Assembly: GCA_003260075.1 (NCBI GenBank)
Contig: QLIY01000015.1
Coordinates: 341,724-405,723 of the forward strand
Length of the DNA stretch: 64,000 nucleotides
Source of the DNA: Phallusia mammillata
Lineage: Eukaryota > Chordata > Ascidiacea > Phlebobranchia > Ascidiidae
Direction: 5' to 3'
Shown here: piece after piece, positions 30,701-40,370 of the stretch
How the letters are laid out: each line of letters begins with the position of its first letter
Position numbering within the stretch: the stretch's first letter is position 1
Notes under the pieces: generated by a model
What the model saw: only the letters and a program-made list of their open reading frames with translations
Databases searched by the model: none
Told to the model about the DNA's origin: nothing
Made by a program: the position numbers and the translations under genes

Positions 30701-33700
30701 TAACTTACCCTATTATATTATTGGACATCTCTTCAATGTCAAGATTTATACGCAAGGTTATAAGGGTGATAAATTAACCGTACTGCGCATGCGCACTATA
30801 CACCGGTATTTACAACGTCATTTAGAACGCCAAGTTAATACGCAACACAAACCTTGCAGCGATAAAGATAGCCTTTCAGCGTATTAAGAGACTCCAAGAA
30901 TACACCTCATAATTTATTACTTAACAACGAAGCCAGAAAAAACACTCCTTTACCAATAGTTTGAAATCTCAAACAACACTGCAACTTTGCAACTAATATT
31001 TAGTCAATTTTAGTTGGGCTGTGGCTCTTTCTCCTAAAGGTCCGGATTAAAACGGCATCAAATCGTGAGATTGTTACCGACCGCATACATTCCACAGTCA
31101 AGTACGTGGTTTAGAAGTCAAAAATTCCCGGTAAGCATAGCATGGAAAATCTCACGTCCACCACGCAGAGTTCTTTAGTGTTGAATGACAAAGCGCGACA
31201 ACTCCCATAACGAAACAGGCAACCAATGTGATTTCAATTGACAAAGCCACATAAATGTTCAAAAACGATTTTCATGTATCCTTACCGATAAAAGAATGTA
31301 ACAAGTATATTTTTATCGCCAAGTTTTTCATTATTAATTGTGAGTTTGCTGGTTCTGTCGGTTTGGGACTGATTGTTAAATTAACTAATTTTGTATTTGA
31401 TAGCAACTGACTGAATAGCGTTTAGACTTGATGGCAAACTGTCATTTCTACAACTCAACAAACCAGACCAAATTACCCAAAGTTTAATACCCAACATAAA
31501 GCCAATAATGCACTGCAAAACTCCGTAGCTTAATAAAATTAAACTCAAACCAGGTAACCCATTCAAATATTTAACCAAACACCGCCTTAACAAAAATAAA
31601 CTTAAACAAATTAAAATTAGAAATTGAATGCATTGATTTACCCTTAAGCCTCTGGACACAGCACCAGGTGTTAGGTTGAGAAGATTCCAATGAGAACTGA
31701 ACGATGCAACGCGAGACATTGAGAATGCATCCATGGGTCCAATCATGGCGGTCATATGATCCTGCATCATGGCGTCCACCGAAGCGATTTGTGATATTCT
31801 GTGAAAAGTTTAAGTACAAAAATCATGATTTTTTACACAAGCAAGATAATGTATTTTTTTGGAAGCTCGTTTTGGCAACTATGTGAAGGATTCTTATGAA
31901 AATCAATTTTAAAAGAAATAAACTTTATAAAGTTTATAGTTTCCCGTGCAAAATTTGCCTTTTGTAGTGCTTAAAATCCAAATAAAGGTTTCAAAAACAA
32001 ATGTAAAAACGTCCATCTTTTAGTACAGCGAAAGTTTGTAAAAGTTCCCCGGTTTAAAGTGTGTAAAGTTTGCAGCTGTGCAACGAGAAAAATTTCAAAG
32101 AAAATATATGTTGTAAGACTATTTTAAGACACTCGAAAGTAAGCATATCTTTTTTCTCTACTTACACCTGTTTCATCACAGGTTGCTGAAAACAAAACCC
32201 ATATATTCACTGTTATGGCAGTGCGTTTGTATTCATAGTGTACACAACCTGTACATTACAAGGGTGTGGTCTCATAATTCAGTTTACATTGGGCGTTTGC
32301 AAGGCATAAATGGCGCAGGAGAATTTCGGAAACGTGCCAAAGAGGTCTGACACCGTTTACTTCCGGCGGTAAATGTGTCAGGAGCAACGACAGCTATGTA
32401 TTTACACTCCATACCTTATCTCAAATTTTTGCGTCAAGCCAGAGGATACTGTCGTGCCATAAGCATAGCTTCAAGATCTTAATTGACTGGTTTGTTTATA
32501 GGCGAGTTAAAAATAGGCGCCAAACACCAGTTCGAAGTGTAGAGTAGACGCGACGGGTTGGGGTGATAGGAAAGGAAGCGACCAAATTAAAGATCGATTT
32601 GTTTTACGAACAGGCATGCCACAAAGGAAGTAACTTGTAAAATGGATGTACTTTGTTCGCCGATATTCGGAACCGGTTTTCACAGAACGGAAGCAATTTT
32701 ACTTGTTTAGAGTAATCAATAATAAACAGTTGGTTCTAAGTGATAGAATTTGCTCTGAAAAAGATAATGATGTATTGTTTATGTTTTGTTATCTTTGTTT
32801 CTGAGAAAAACAACTCTAAACAGGAAACACAATTTGCATAATCTTGCGCTCTTATCAAATTGCATGTTATGTATTCTACATGTTAAGGTTTTTATTTCTC
32901 GATTATCGTAATATATGATGCGGCAACGAAGATGTAACAGTCGTCAATAGCGGTTTCAACGTTTAGCCGTAGTGTCTAAAAACGTTACACCGTTTAACTG
33001 AATTTCTTTTGACAACAATTAACGTTTTGACATGCGCTTTTTAGTATTATTTTATTAATATGTTTGTTTGCAAGCAAAAAACATTCAATACTTAACTCAA
33101 AATCTAATAACTTACTACAGAAACCTTAAGTAGAGACAGGCCTTAATAAAAACAAAATATCTTGCAGAAAGTAATTTAACCCTGAACGCATATGTGGTAT
33201 AAATGTCTGCAATAAAATTTAACGGTCATGCGCAAGCTATCTGGCATTTTTAACTTTCATAAGCTGTAATGGTTCATTAATGGTAAGAAGATTGTAAATA
33301 TGCGCAAGTGAAGGTTTTACGGTGAGCCATTTTGATGAGCATGTGTAAGTTTATCTACACCATAGGCCTTTAAGTCAGAATTTCAGCGCTAATTAAAGGC
33401 GTATTTTGCCGGTTTTGTCGGATTACGCTGGGAGAAACTGTGCTATTCCGGCGCCTGCAAATATGTCATTACATGAAGGTGCTAGAAAACGGATCCCATC
33501 ATTTTCCGACCTACATGGCAGCAATAACTTACAATTATATTTGATCGCGCGGACCAGTGCAGGTGGCCACCGCCCACCGTACAATTACACATGACTGTGA
33601 CATTATCTATTTATCTCTGCGGCTTTTACTACACCACGAGACGACTTTAGCAATAACTCACATATGAGGGGATAGGTTTTATTGGGGCTTCTTAAATATT

Positions 33701-35666
33701 AAGATTGACAAGAACTGCTAAGATTGAAAGCGGCGGTTAAAATAAATTTGGTATTGATCGATAAATCTCGTTGCAGACAAAATAGTTTGAGCAATTACCT
33801 AGTTATTAAATCATGTAAAGTTAATATTAAAAACACTTCTTTTAATATATTTTTATCCAGAAAACGTTCAAGATTAATTGTAAGTGGTAATAATATTAAC
33901 CGCTTTATATAAATTTTGACTTTTTTTGCGATAGTATTAATTAAAACTCAAATAAGACCGCATTCTTATAAATAAACTACGGCAATCATAGGCACTGTTT
34001 GTTTAATCAAAAAAGGGAAAAGACAAATGCTTTTAGTTTTTATCCAAAAATCAGTAATTTCCAAATTCCTAACATAATATAAGCAAAGCGACACATATCC
34101 GGTTTTCACTGATTATCTTTAGATGATCACGTGTCTCGCTTTCCTAGGTCACGTGGGTCACAAAAACTGACCAGGCGTGCACTTAAAGAAGAGGGCTGTG
34201 TTGTGTCATAAAGCCCCATAAGTATTCGCATCCTGTATGGACTTCCGGGAATCTATGATTATCCAACGATGCTTGTCACAGGCGCGAGTCAAATGCGGAC
34301 ACTGAAAAGTGTAGACTTATGCGATAAAACGCGCCAGGAATGGGGAAGTTGTTTTCAGTCGCTTGTCGCCTTTTCACGCGAAAAAAACGATTTCTTATCA
34401 CCGCGAAAACAGCTCGATGAAACCCGATGGGCAAATCCTTATCATGATTTTCAGTTCGAGTGGTAAACAGCGGAAAACGGTTACTGGCAAATTTTCGGAT
34501 GTGCGGTTGGTTGCATTAAGTGCTCGTGACGACATGATTACGTTGACGCTGTTCATTTTAATGGCGATAACGTCTGATCTTTTTTGCGCACGAATTTATT
34601 GGCATCTGACGTAAGCCACGAAAAAAATATACCAGGAATCGGCCGGTGAAAAAAATTGAATCACGAAATTGCAAACATAGTTCATATTTAACTTTTAGGT
34701 CGAAAAGCACGATTTTTCTCTTTTTCGATTTTTATCCGGCACGTAAAAGTGAAAGTAATGTCAATTTATATCGCATCAAAAAAAATTAAGAGTGAAAATC
34801 TAATCAGTTTCTGGTCAAATACATTATTTGTTGTAGTCAGCAAAATTTTCAATAAAATTGCATCTGAATTTATTGTCTATCGGTGTGAAAATGAAACCTA
34901 TTCGAACCCGTTTAGCACGTAATATTATTTGTGTTGTGAACTCGCGCAAAACCGAATTCTAGTCATGTGACATTCAGCAGCAAACTCGTTAGGCTACAAC
35001 TCTGTAGGCGCGTTTGCGTCAAAGCTGCACAAGGTCGAACGCAGGTCGGATAAACAAACCACAAACACACGCCAAAATTAATGCGCTTTGCGGGCATTAA
35101 GGCTGACATTTTACTCTGCACACGCATTGATATGAAAAATCATCGCTCTACCTTGACGATGCAAATCCGTTGTCGTTGCTCGAATCGAAGTAATGAAGTT
35201 GAATGTCGAAGTCATCCAACAAGCCTGGAGTATTTCGTATCTTCTCAAGTGCTAGGTCCAGCGCTGGCTTAGCAAACAAGTATGACCAAGGGTAGATATT
35301 ATAGTCGTGCGCTAAGCACTCTATGTCAGGTAAACCGTCTTCGCCAATGCAATATCCATGTAAGTAGTCCTGGTTGTAAATGCTTTCATCATAGGTGTCT
35401 CCATGCGTAGAGTCGTTTATAATCCCTAAGTCATCCGCTTTAGTTGGCTCTTCTGTTTTGAAATCTTCATTATGTTTTCGATCTTGAGAATACAACGCGT
35501 CTTGATAGTCCCCAGCCAAATCACCCGGCAAAGGCTTTGTATCTAATGCCAAATAGGTGAACGCTTGAATACCAGGCACCATAACTGTAATGTTAATTTG
35601 CTTTTCTGCATTTATGGAGCCCAAGAAAGCTGACATCAGAGTCAGAACGCTTAAAACGCGCCACAT
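364..35666 (-). CDS. Receptor guanylyl cyclase, natriuretic-peptide-receptor-like (5' part, 11 exons; continues past left edge)
   Basis: Exons in transcript order: 35152-35666, 31642-31798, 23646-23776, 22010-22167, 9339-9502, 5665-5774, 5223-5331, 4738-4936, 1157-1237, 550-693, 364-445. All junctions have GT/AG and keep frame, giving about 616 residues. Seen: signal peptide (1-20), ITVMVPG, YPWSYLFAKPALDLALEKI (125-143), RTGP and NWT in exon 3, FHYFIAEGIYE in exon 4, YFHDSLLM in exon 8, VTGKIVMDKVGDRLFDFS across exons 8-9, WPSGTVPKDVPKCGF in exon 10, then a transmembrane helix (about 593-613). This order matches the ANF-receptor ligand-binding domain and juxtamembrane CGF motif of membrane guanylyl cyclases. 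The family binds an extracellular peptide and makes cGMP inside the cell. The kinase-homology and cyclase exons are outside the window, so a clearance-type receptor lacking cyclase cannot be excluded. The ligand is unknown. Intron sizes run from 0.1 to 12.5 kb. Confidence 0.9.
1284..1758. repeat. Allelic overlap with a ~220-bp insertion/deletion
   Basis: The copy ending at 1401 and the copy starting at 1412 begin with the same GCCCAACTCCGAATACA and end with the same AACTTCAGTTCCCATGA. The second carries an extra block at about 1452-1673, including A- and T-rich runs and a natural 8-G run, before resuming at GCTTTCCAAGTAACAG. A homologue of the resumed segment occurs near 25088-25150, so part of this is dispersed repeat. 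Confidence 0.6.
2957..3020 (-). repeat. Dispersed repeat family R1, copy 1
   Basis: Its reverse complement contains GTCGCTTTTTACGTCTATTT followed by GGGC and GTTATTTTCAC. It matches 45549-45612 (plus) at about 90% over 64 bases, and 14982-15045 (plus) more loosely. No terminal repeat or coding capacity is visible. It is probably an old short interspersed or MITE-like repeat. Confidence 0.55.
9657..9780 (-). repeat. Dispersed repeat R2, copy 1
   Basis: The reverse complement has GCGCAGCTATTTCCGACTAG, a spacer, then AAATAAACTCAACTCAACCC. The same two blocks in the same order occur at 21790-21897 on the plus strand. A conserved 3' tail with a variable body is typical of SINEs or short LINE ends. 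I do not know the family. Confidence 0.55.
11032..11088. mobile_element. 57-bp hAT-type MITE
   Basis: The ends are inverted repeats: left CAGAGTTATAAGTTGGGCC, right GGCCCGTTTACAACTCTG. Flanks CCCTAGTT (11024-11031) and CCCAAGTT (11089-11096) match 7 of 8, the 8-bp target duplication expected of hAT insertion. Related longer members occur in the ALG11 intron (55031-55611) and, as internal fragments, near 7600-7740, 14440-14600 and 30340-30490. Confidence 0.7.
14982..15045 (+). repeat. Dispersed repeat family R1, copy 2
   Basis: It contains GACGTCTATTTGGGCAGTTA and an AAACAGAT segment in the same order as copies 1 and 3. It is more diverged, and the first third is weak. Confidence 0.4.
21790..21897 (+). 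repeat. Dispersed repeat R2, copy 2
   Basis: It holds GCGCAGCTATTTCCGGCTTA, then a spacer with GTGTCGCTATGTG, then AAATAAACTCAACTCAACCC. It pairs with the inverted copy at 9657-9780 and sits just downstream (gene sense) of receptor exon 4. Confidence 0.55.
23826..24066. repeat. Allelic overlap at a 10-G seam (clear example)
   Basis: About 115 bases starting at AAAAAAGTGATTACAAAG occur on both sides of the G run at 23943-23953, with only two substitutions (CATAAGC/CATAAAC and AACTTTG/AAATTTG). One G belongs to the flank, leaving 10. The pattern is that of two alleles of one locus placed in tandem. Confidence 0.75.
24067..31641 (-). other. Receptor intron 2, left part: assembly seams and local repeats
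   Basis: It contains seams at 25392-25401, 27605-27614, 28882-28892, 29236-29245 and 29615-29627, each 10 to 13 G. All but 29236-29245 are flanked by near-duplicates. Within the 27.2-28.0 kb duplication each copy itself has two diverged units beginning TGTCAGCTGTTTTGAAGCA (27254, 27426; then 27672, 27832), so a real older tandem repeat lies under the allelic one. No gene is seen. Confidence 0.6.
24653..24736. other. Long poly-G gap placeholder (84 bases)
   Basis: There is no duplicated flank. It lies inside a receptor intron. The poly-Gly and poly-Pro reading frames across it are not real proteins. Confidence 0.8.
31642..31798 (-). CDS. Receptor exon 2
   Basis: Acceptor ttttcacag, donor AGG|gtaaat, 157 nt. 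It encodes MIGPMDAF and SSHWNLLNLTPGA, aligning with the family segment that normally reads FLGPGC and then HW.vPLLTAGA. The GPGC cysteine is replaced (GPMD). Assignment rests on position, phase (1 to 0) and the spaced GP...HWN..L pattern, because similarity here is low. Confidence 0.75.
31799..35151 (-). other. Receptor intron 1
   Basis: No coding exon is recognised. Two CACGTG E-boxes lie 22 bases apart at 34128-34133 and 34150-34155, about 1.5 kb downstream of the start codon. An ORF at 33406-33594 has no support. The stretch is free of G-run seams. Confidence 0.5.
35152..35666 (-). CDS. Receptor exon 1: signal peptide, acidic insert, start of ligand-binding domain
   Basis: It starts at the ATG at 35664-35666 and ends at AG|gtagag, 171 codons plus two bases. 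Residues 1-20 form a signal peptide likely cut after SINA. Beta-strand ITVMVPG follows and then, instead of the short loop of vertebrate receptors, about 90 mostly acidic residues (roughly 35-123) including CIGED and IECLA. The fold resumes at YPWSYLFAKPALDLALEKI. The insert is encoded in the same open exon, so it is not a splice-prediction error. I do not recognise it. Confidence 0.88.
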
Positions 35667-36870
35667 CTTTTCAACACGGACCGACTTGTCAAACCGAACG
35701 CTATAAACTGCTAAAAGTTCTGTATAGTATCATTCAAAAGGGCTGTATCGGCCTTGTTAGTTTACTTGGCTTCTGGCAAAGCGAAACTCAGTGTAATGGC
35801 GCCGCCGGCCCGCACACCTGCTAAAAACTGCCCGAGCAGTGAAGAAGGCAGAAGCAAACTCTTACGTAACCTTGTGTGCGTGGAAAATCAAAGACGTCAG
35901 CAAGCAACGACGGCCGCCGCCAAACGGCACCAACACATCTCGTAAGCTTATTACAAGCTGGGCGTTTCTTAGCTGTCGATTTGCGCCATTTCATTGGTTA
36001 CATTAAGTCGAGCACCGCAGGACTGTGAATTCTCTTGTCACTGAGTGAGATCAGACGGGTATGGCGCGAGGCCGCTTGTGTACCACTTCCGAATCTCATT
36101 GAAACTGTCAGTTTTTCGGCTTTCGGAACAAAGGCAAGACTGTGAGGTCGCTTTGATTGGCACGCGCACCGAATAGATTCAAATTCGCAAATAAGAATCG
36201 CCATTGTTTCATAAAAAAGGTTACTTGCAATTGCACACAACGTATTTATAGATCACCTTTTTTGTGATAAATATGAAACCATGAACTGTCTATTATAATG
36301 GATTAACAACTCAAGTAAGCAAGGCGCAAACATGCTTTTTTCCGTTCACAATTACTTTAATAAAACCTTTTGTTTGTATTTTTTTGCAAAACATTATTTT
36401 TGGTGTAATGTTAGCAGCAAAAATTTAGCAGTAAAAGTGTCATTTTGCTGTAGCCTGTATTAGAAACAGAAAAAAACATTTTGTTTTCGGCTAAAAATTG
36501 TGAACAAAACTCCCCCTAGATTGTAATTTAGATAAAAATATTCGCAAGCGATCGCTGAAACTTAATATAGAACTACAGATTCTTTCTAAAAGTGTTGTTT
36601 TCATCGATCGTAATTTTTTACCAGTGGTTTTAGCCACATTTGGTCAGTGACGAATTCCTGAGAGCAGACGTTCTTACCGTCAGCAAGTCGAAACCGTTAT
36701 CATTCCAATCGTAATTGCTCGAATAAATCGCTCTGAAGCATTGTGGCATCAATTTCAACGTCAAAATAATGGCCGTGTGACAGGTTTGAGACTAATAATA
36801 TGACGTACGACTTGCCCTAATTGCTCACATTTTCCCAGTTTACACACACGCGTGGTATTAGGTAATTTCC
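35667..36870. promoter_or_regulatory. Region upstream of the receptor gene (promoter presumed)
   Basis: The presumed receptor promoter and 5' leader lie here, read on the minus strand. I see no unambiguous TATA box or initiator. The leader ends GTTGAAAAG|ATG, so a splice or trans-splice acceptor directly before the start codon is possible. No plus-strand gene is supported. Confidence 0.35.
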
Positions 36871-36879
36871 CTTTGCAAA

Positions 36880-37170
36880 AAACAGCCCCGAAACGTCCTC
36901 TAGTGGAAATTGTATCTTTAAATTTTCATGTAAACTTTGTTTCCTAAATATAAAACTAAAACAGATGTGTAGGTGACAAGGGATGTATTGTGTTGTATTC
37001 TAAACTTGTTTGTAAACTTTTTACATTTTTAAGTAATTTGATTTCTATTTATTTCACAGGATTGTTGCACGCTTGGCTAATTACACTAGCTATTTTTGGG
37101 TAGAGCTACTAACACCAGAACTCACATCAGCCGCACATTAAGCTAATTTTCGCTAGGTGGCGCAGGAGCT
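36880..37170. repeat. Dispersed repeat R3, copy with one end inverted
   Basis: It contains AACAGCCCCGAAACGTCCTC and CATGTAAACTTTGTTTCCTA with GACAAGGGATGTATTG, in common with 39715-39900 and 49965-50560. Its right end (TTTTTGGGTAGAGCTACTAA to CTAGGTGGCG) is the reverse complement of 49887-49965, which in that copy lies on the other side. Either the element has inverted ends or this copy was rearranged. Confidence 0.6.
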
Positions 37171-37309
37171 GAATAACTTGTTTAGCGTCCAAAAGGGATG
37201 GGGTTGGGAAAAAATTATTTATGAATTTGAATTGCTACTTAAAGAAGTCGACATTTCACAACGTATGACCCAAAATGACCCTAACAATGCTTATAGTTAG
37301 TTTATTAAC

Positions 37310-38065
37310 TGGGATAACTCGTCACTCCAATCTGGTACATTTTTAACTGGTTTTAAAAAGGCAAAAGTAATTCCAAAACATAAAAAAGGTGACAGGAAAC
37401 TAGTATCAAACTATAGCCATGTTACAAGTAATTAATACCGGATGTACTAAGAGTTTAAACAATAAGCATCATACCATGGGCATATTCCTTGACTTATCTA
37501 AAGCATTTGACACAATTGATTATAATATAATGATAAATAAAGTGTATTCATGTAGGATTAGACGTGTACACGTGCCACGTGGCACTGGATTGGTTTAGGA
37601 GCCACCTGAATGGTCGATCACAATAAGTTCTTTATGATGGTTGGGTATCAACCAACAAAATAGATATCCCACTAAGAGTTCCCAAAGGCTTTCTGTTAGG
37701 TCCCCTAATGTCAGTGACCTTCCAAGTTGCTTGCAGCTCATAATTAACCAGCTTTATATGCTTGAAATATTAACTTTTATGAACAAGCACAACAATAACA
37801 TACTTCCAGCTATTTTTGCGGATTTTTGTAGGATCAAAGCTACAACTATTCCGACACGTGCCGATTCCAGCTATTTAAAACCTTGGTTAGTGGTAGTGTT
37901 CATCAGCAATCTGTGCGATATATTGGTCCGAAAACCTGGAATGACATTCCGTCAGATCTTCGAAATGTCAGTTCAATAATTTATTACAAACGCAACTTCG
38001 TTTTGTTTACACGAGTTTTTAATGTCACACTAGTCGAGGTTCTCGAGTTTTTTGACAATACCAGG
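37310..38065 (+). mobile_element. Degenerate non-LTR retrotransposon (LINE) fragment
   Basis: Three separated frames carry reverse-transcriptase landmarks: SLQSGTFLTGFKKAKVIPK with HKKGDRKLVSNYS (about 37322-37425), GIFLDLSKAFDTIDYN (about 37479-37530) and ALDWFRSHLNGRSQ (about 37580-37625), followed by RVPKGFLLGPL. The segment that should carry the catalytic Asp-Asp is missing. The sequence then jumps to a C-terminal block containing VRYIGPKTWNDIPSDLRN (ends about 38065). Frameshifts and stops make it inactive. The clade (CR1/jockey-like) is a guess. Confidence 0.75.
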
Positions 38066-38214
38066 TGACTGACTCTATAGAATGTATTTTTAGCATGTTT
38101 TTACCACACAACAAGTGAACCGTCCTTTCCCTTAAATATGCATCGTCATGACTTAACCGACGCCGATGCCTCGCTTAGTGCACGTTTTTTTGGCTTTGTT
38201 TGCATTTACTAATC

Positions 38215-38257
38215 CACTAGCACCGATGCACTAGCACCGATGCACTAGCACCGAGGA
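38215..38257. repeat. 14-bp minisatellite, three units
   Basis: The unit CACTAGCACCGATG occurs three times head to tail, with changes only in the first and last units. Confidence 0.75.
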
Positions 38258-38493
38258 AGCGCTGTCTTCATGCAAAGCAAATGATGTCATCAACATTTTT
38301 TGCATGCGATGAAAACATGTGATAAACAGTTTTAAATGCAGGTTTCGATTAATTTCAATTTCATTTTGCAAATAGGAAAGATCGAAAAAAGACCAATATT
38401 TTAATGTTTATGTTGCGTATCAGTAAGGTTGTAGGGTACGATTTCGGTACAGTAGTGCGCTCTGGTGGTGGAGTGTAGCACGGTACCGCACTT

Positions 38494-38494
<1 letters not shown>

Positions 38495-38560
<66 letters not shown>
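38495..38560. other. Long poly-G gap placeholder (66 bases)
   Basis: The paralogous locus at 47.5 kb reads straight through the same point with about 36 bases of ordinary sequence (from CGGCCTTTATGTACAGGTG). The G run therefore replaces unique sequence rather than adding to it. Confidence 0.85.
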
Positions 38561-38561
<1 letters not shown>

Positions 38562-38569
38562 TAAAGGTT

Positions 38570-38870
38570 ATGGATGCCAAGGTAAAATCTGTTCTACTGG
38601 ATGCACTTGAACAATATCAAGAGAGTTGCAGTTCTACGGTACTTCTGATTTTCTTTGAATACATATTTTTTATTCAACACTGCAATTTATTTAGTGGGTC
38701 AACCTTTTCATAGAAGATAGAAGCAGAGCGGAAAGACACCTGAGAAACAAGGAATTGGCAATACATCTTGCAAAACAAAAATTGAAATATATTTTACTAC
38801 GGCAGAAAGCCGCAAAAATTAAAACAAAAAGTGTGGTTTCGTGTAAATTTAGGCCACAATCAAGCCCATT
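38570..38870 (+). pseudogene. Membrane-protein family, copy A (truncated)
   Basis: Exon 1 (38570-38638) encodes MDAKVKSVLLDALEQYQESC and SST. Intron 1 ends TTATTTAG. Exon 2 starts at 38695 with WVNLFIEDRSRAERH and LRNKELAIHLAKQKLKYIL. At about 38815 it fuses directly to sequence that in copy C lies some 1.1 kb further on (AAAATTAAAACAAAA, 49035). The rest of exon 2 and all of exon 3, with the transmembrane helix, are missing. It is closely similar to copy C, so the deletion is fairly recent or assembly-made. Confidence 0.7.
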
Positions 38871-40310
38871 CTATTTAAACTAGAACAGGAACCGAAAAGG
38901 CTAGGCCCACTTGCAACCATGGTGTTACTGTATAACATTCAATAGTACTTGATTTGATATACTTTTGCAATATATTTAGTATGTAGGCAATTATTTTTTC
39001 AGATCATATACGCCAGTGGTTCCCAAACTTTTTTAATTTTTTGTCATAACGGTCCCTAATTCGTATTTTTCGTGTCTTGATGTGATAAACGTTACACTTT
39101 CGTATAGCTTATAATTTCCAAGGCTTTTATTTTTTTGGGGGGTACTATAAAGTATTTTTTCATGTTCTTTTTATCAATGTGTCCTCCTTTTCAGGGATGG
39201 AAATATGGTAGGTCTACCAAATACCGAAGCCAAAATAACGAACGATTATTTAGGCGGCACAGACAGGTGGTGGCACTCGAGAGAGACAGAGTAGGCCTAC
39301 GGCAGCAAGGCGAGTATAATGAGAGCGTTTCCTAGTACACTGCAGCACAACAACATTGTCAACGAGCTACAAACACTCACATTCACAGCAAATTATACAT
39401 AGTTGTTTAGCGGTACAGAAATGCAAACTGCGGACAGTAGTTCAATTTAATATCAACGCTTATTGGTAATAACCAAGGATTACCAAGGATGCTCTTCAAT
39501 TACAAAACGTATTTGAACTGAAGCAAATAGTTTGAGAAGAACTTGTAAAAGAAACACGTCCTTTGTGTAACGTTGAATCCCCGGCCGTTTCTTTGGCATT
39601 ATTGATTCTGGAGTGGAACAGAATAGCTATGCCAGAAAGTGCCAAAACGATTCGTCAACAAATTTTGCCACCTATCGAAAATTAGCTAAATACGCGTGTG
39701 ACGTGAGTTATGGTGTTTTGCATTTATTAATTTGTATGTAAACTTTGTTTCCTAAATATAAAGCAGCTGTGTCGGTGACAAGGGATGTATTGCGTTTTAA
39801 CTAAACTTGTTTGTAAAGGATTTACATTTTTAGGTAATTTGATTTCTATTTATTTTACAGTTTTGTTTCACGCTTGACTAGTTACACATGTTATTGTCGA
39901 TTTTGCGAAATGTGAATTGAAGTGTACAACAAAAATAAGAATGGATGTATAGCCCTCGGGGGAAACCGATTTTAGTGTTATTTAAATTAAATTACAGATC
40001 ATATCCTTACCGTTAACATTTTCGTAAGCCTGTTAAATGATAATTATTGCATCGTGCTAATTTCTTTTCATTAATCTGCATTATCCAATGAAATCAAGCA
40101 GTGTTTAACCCAAATGCCACTACTGCTTTGGTGGCCTGGAGAGTTAAGATCAAGACTCAACGATTATAATTACTGTATCTTTATGACCAAGAAAATTAAA
40201 CTCTTTGATAACAGTTAAGTAAGTCAATCGGGCAAGCACTCAGTGGGTTGCAGGTTCATAATCTTTAGTAAAAGATATATTTCAGTCATAGGGAAACGAT
40301 TAATTGTTAA
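38871..40310. repeat. Duplicated spacer, left copy (paired with about 49070-51530)
   Basis: Long stretches match the right copy in order: GCCACAATCAAGCCCATTCT, CAGTGGTTCCCAAACTTTTT, AATACCGAAGCCAAAATAAC, ATTGTCAACGAGCTACAAAC, then repeat R3 (39715-39900) and CAAGCACTCAGTGGGTTG. The copies differ by many small changes. The hAT element at 49988 is present only in the right one. The spacer joins copy A to copy B here and copy C to MRPS16 on the right, so gene plus spacer was the duplicated unit. Confidence 0.75.
39013..39110 (+). mobile_element. hAT terminal fragment
   Basis: It begins CAGTGGTTCCCAAACTTTTT, a common hAT MITE terminus, and is present at the same place in the right spacer (49250). 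No matching right terminus was found, so it is probably a truncated insertion older than the spacer duplication. Confidence 0.5.
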
Positions 40311-40370
40311 AAGCAGTATTCCTAAAAAAGGAAACAAATAACACTAAATTCCCTATTTATGCTATAGGTA

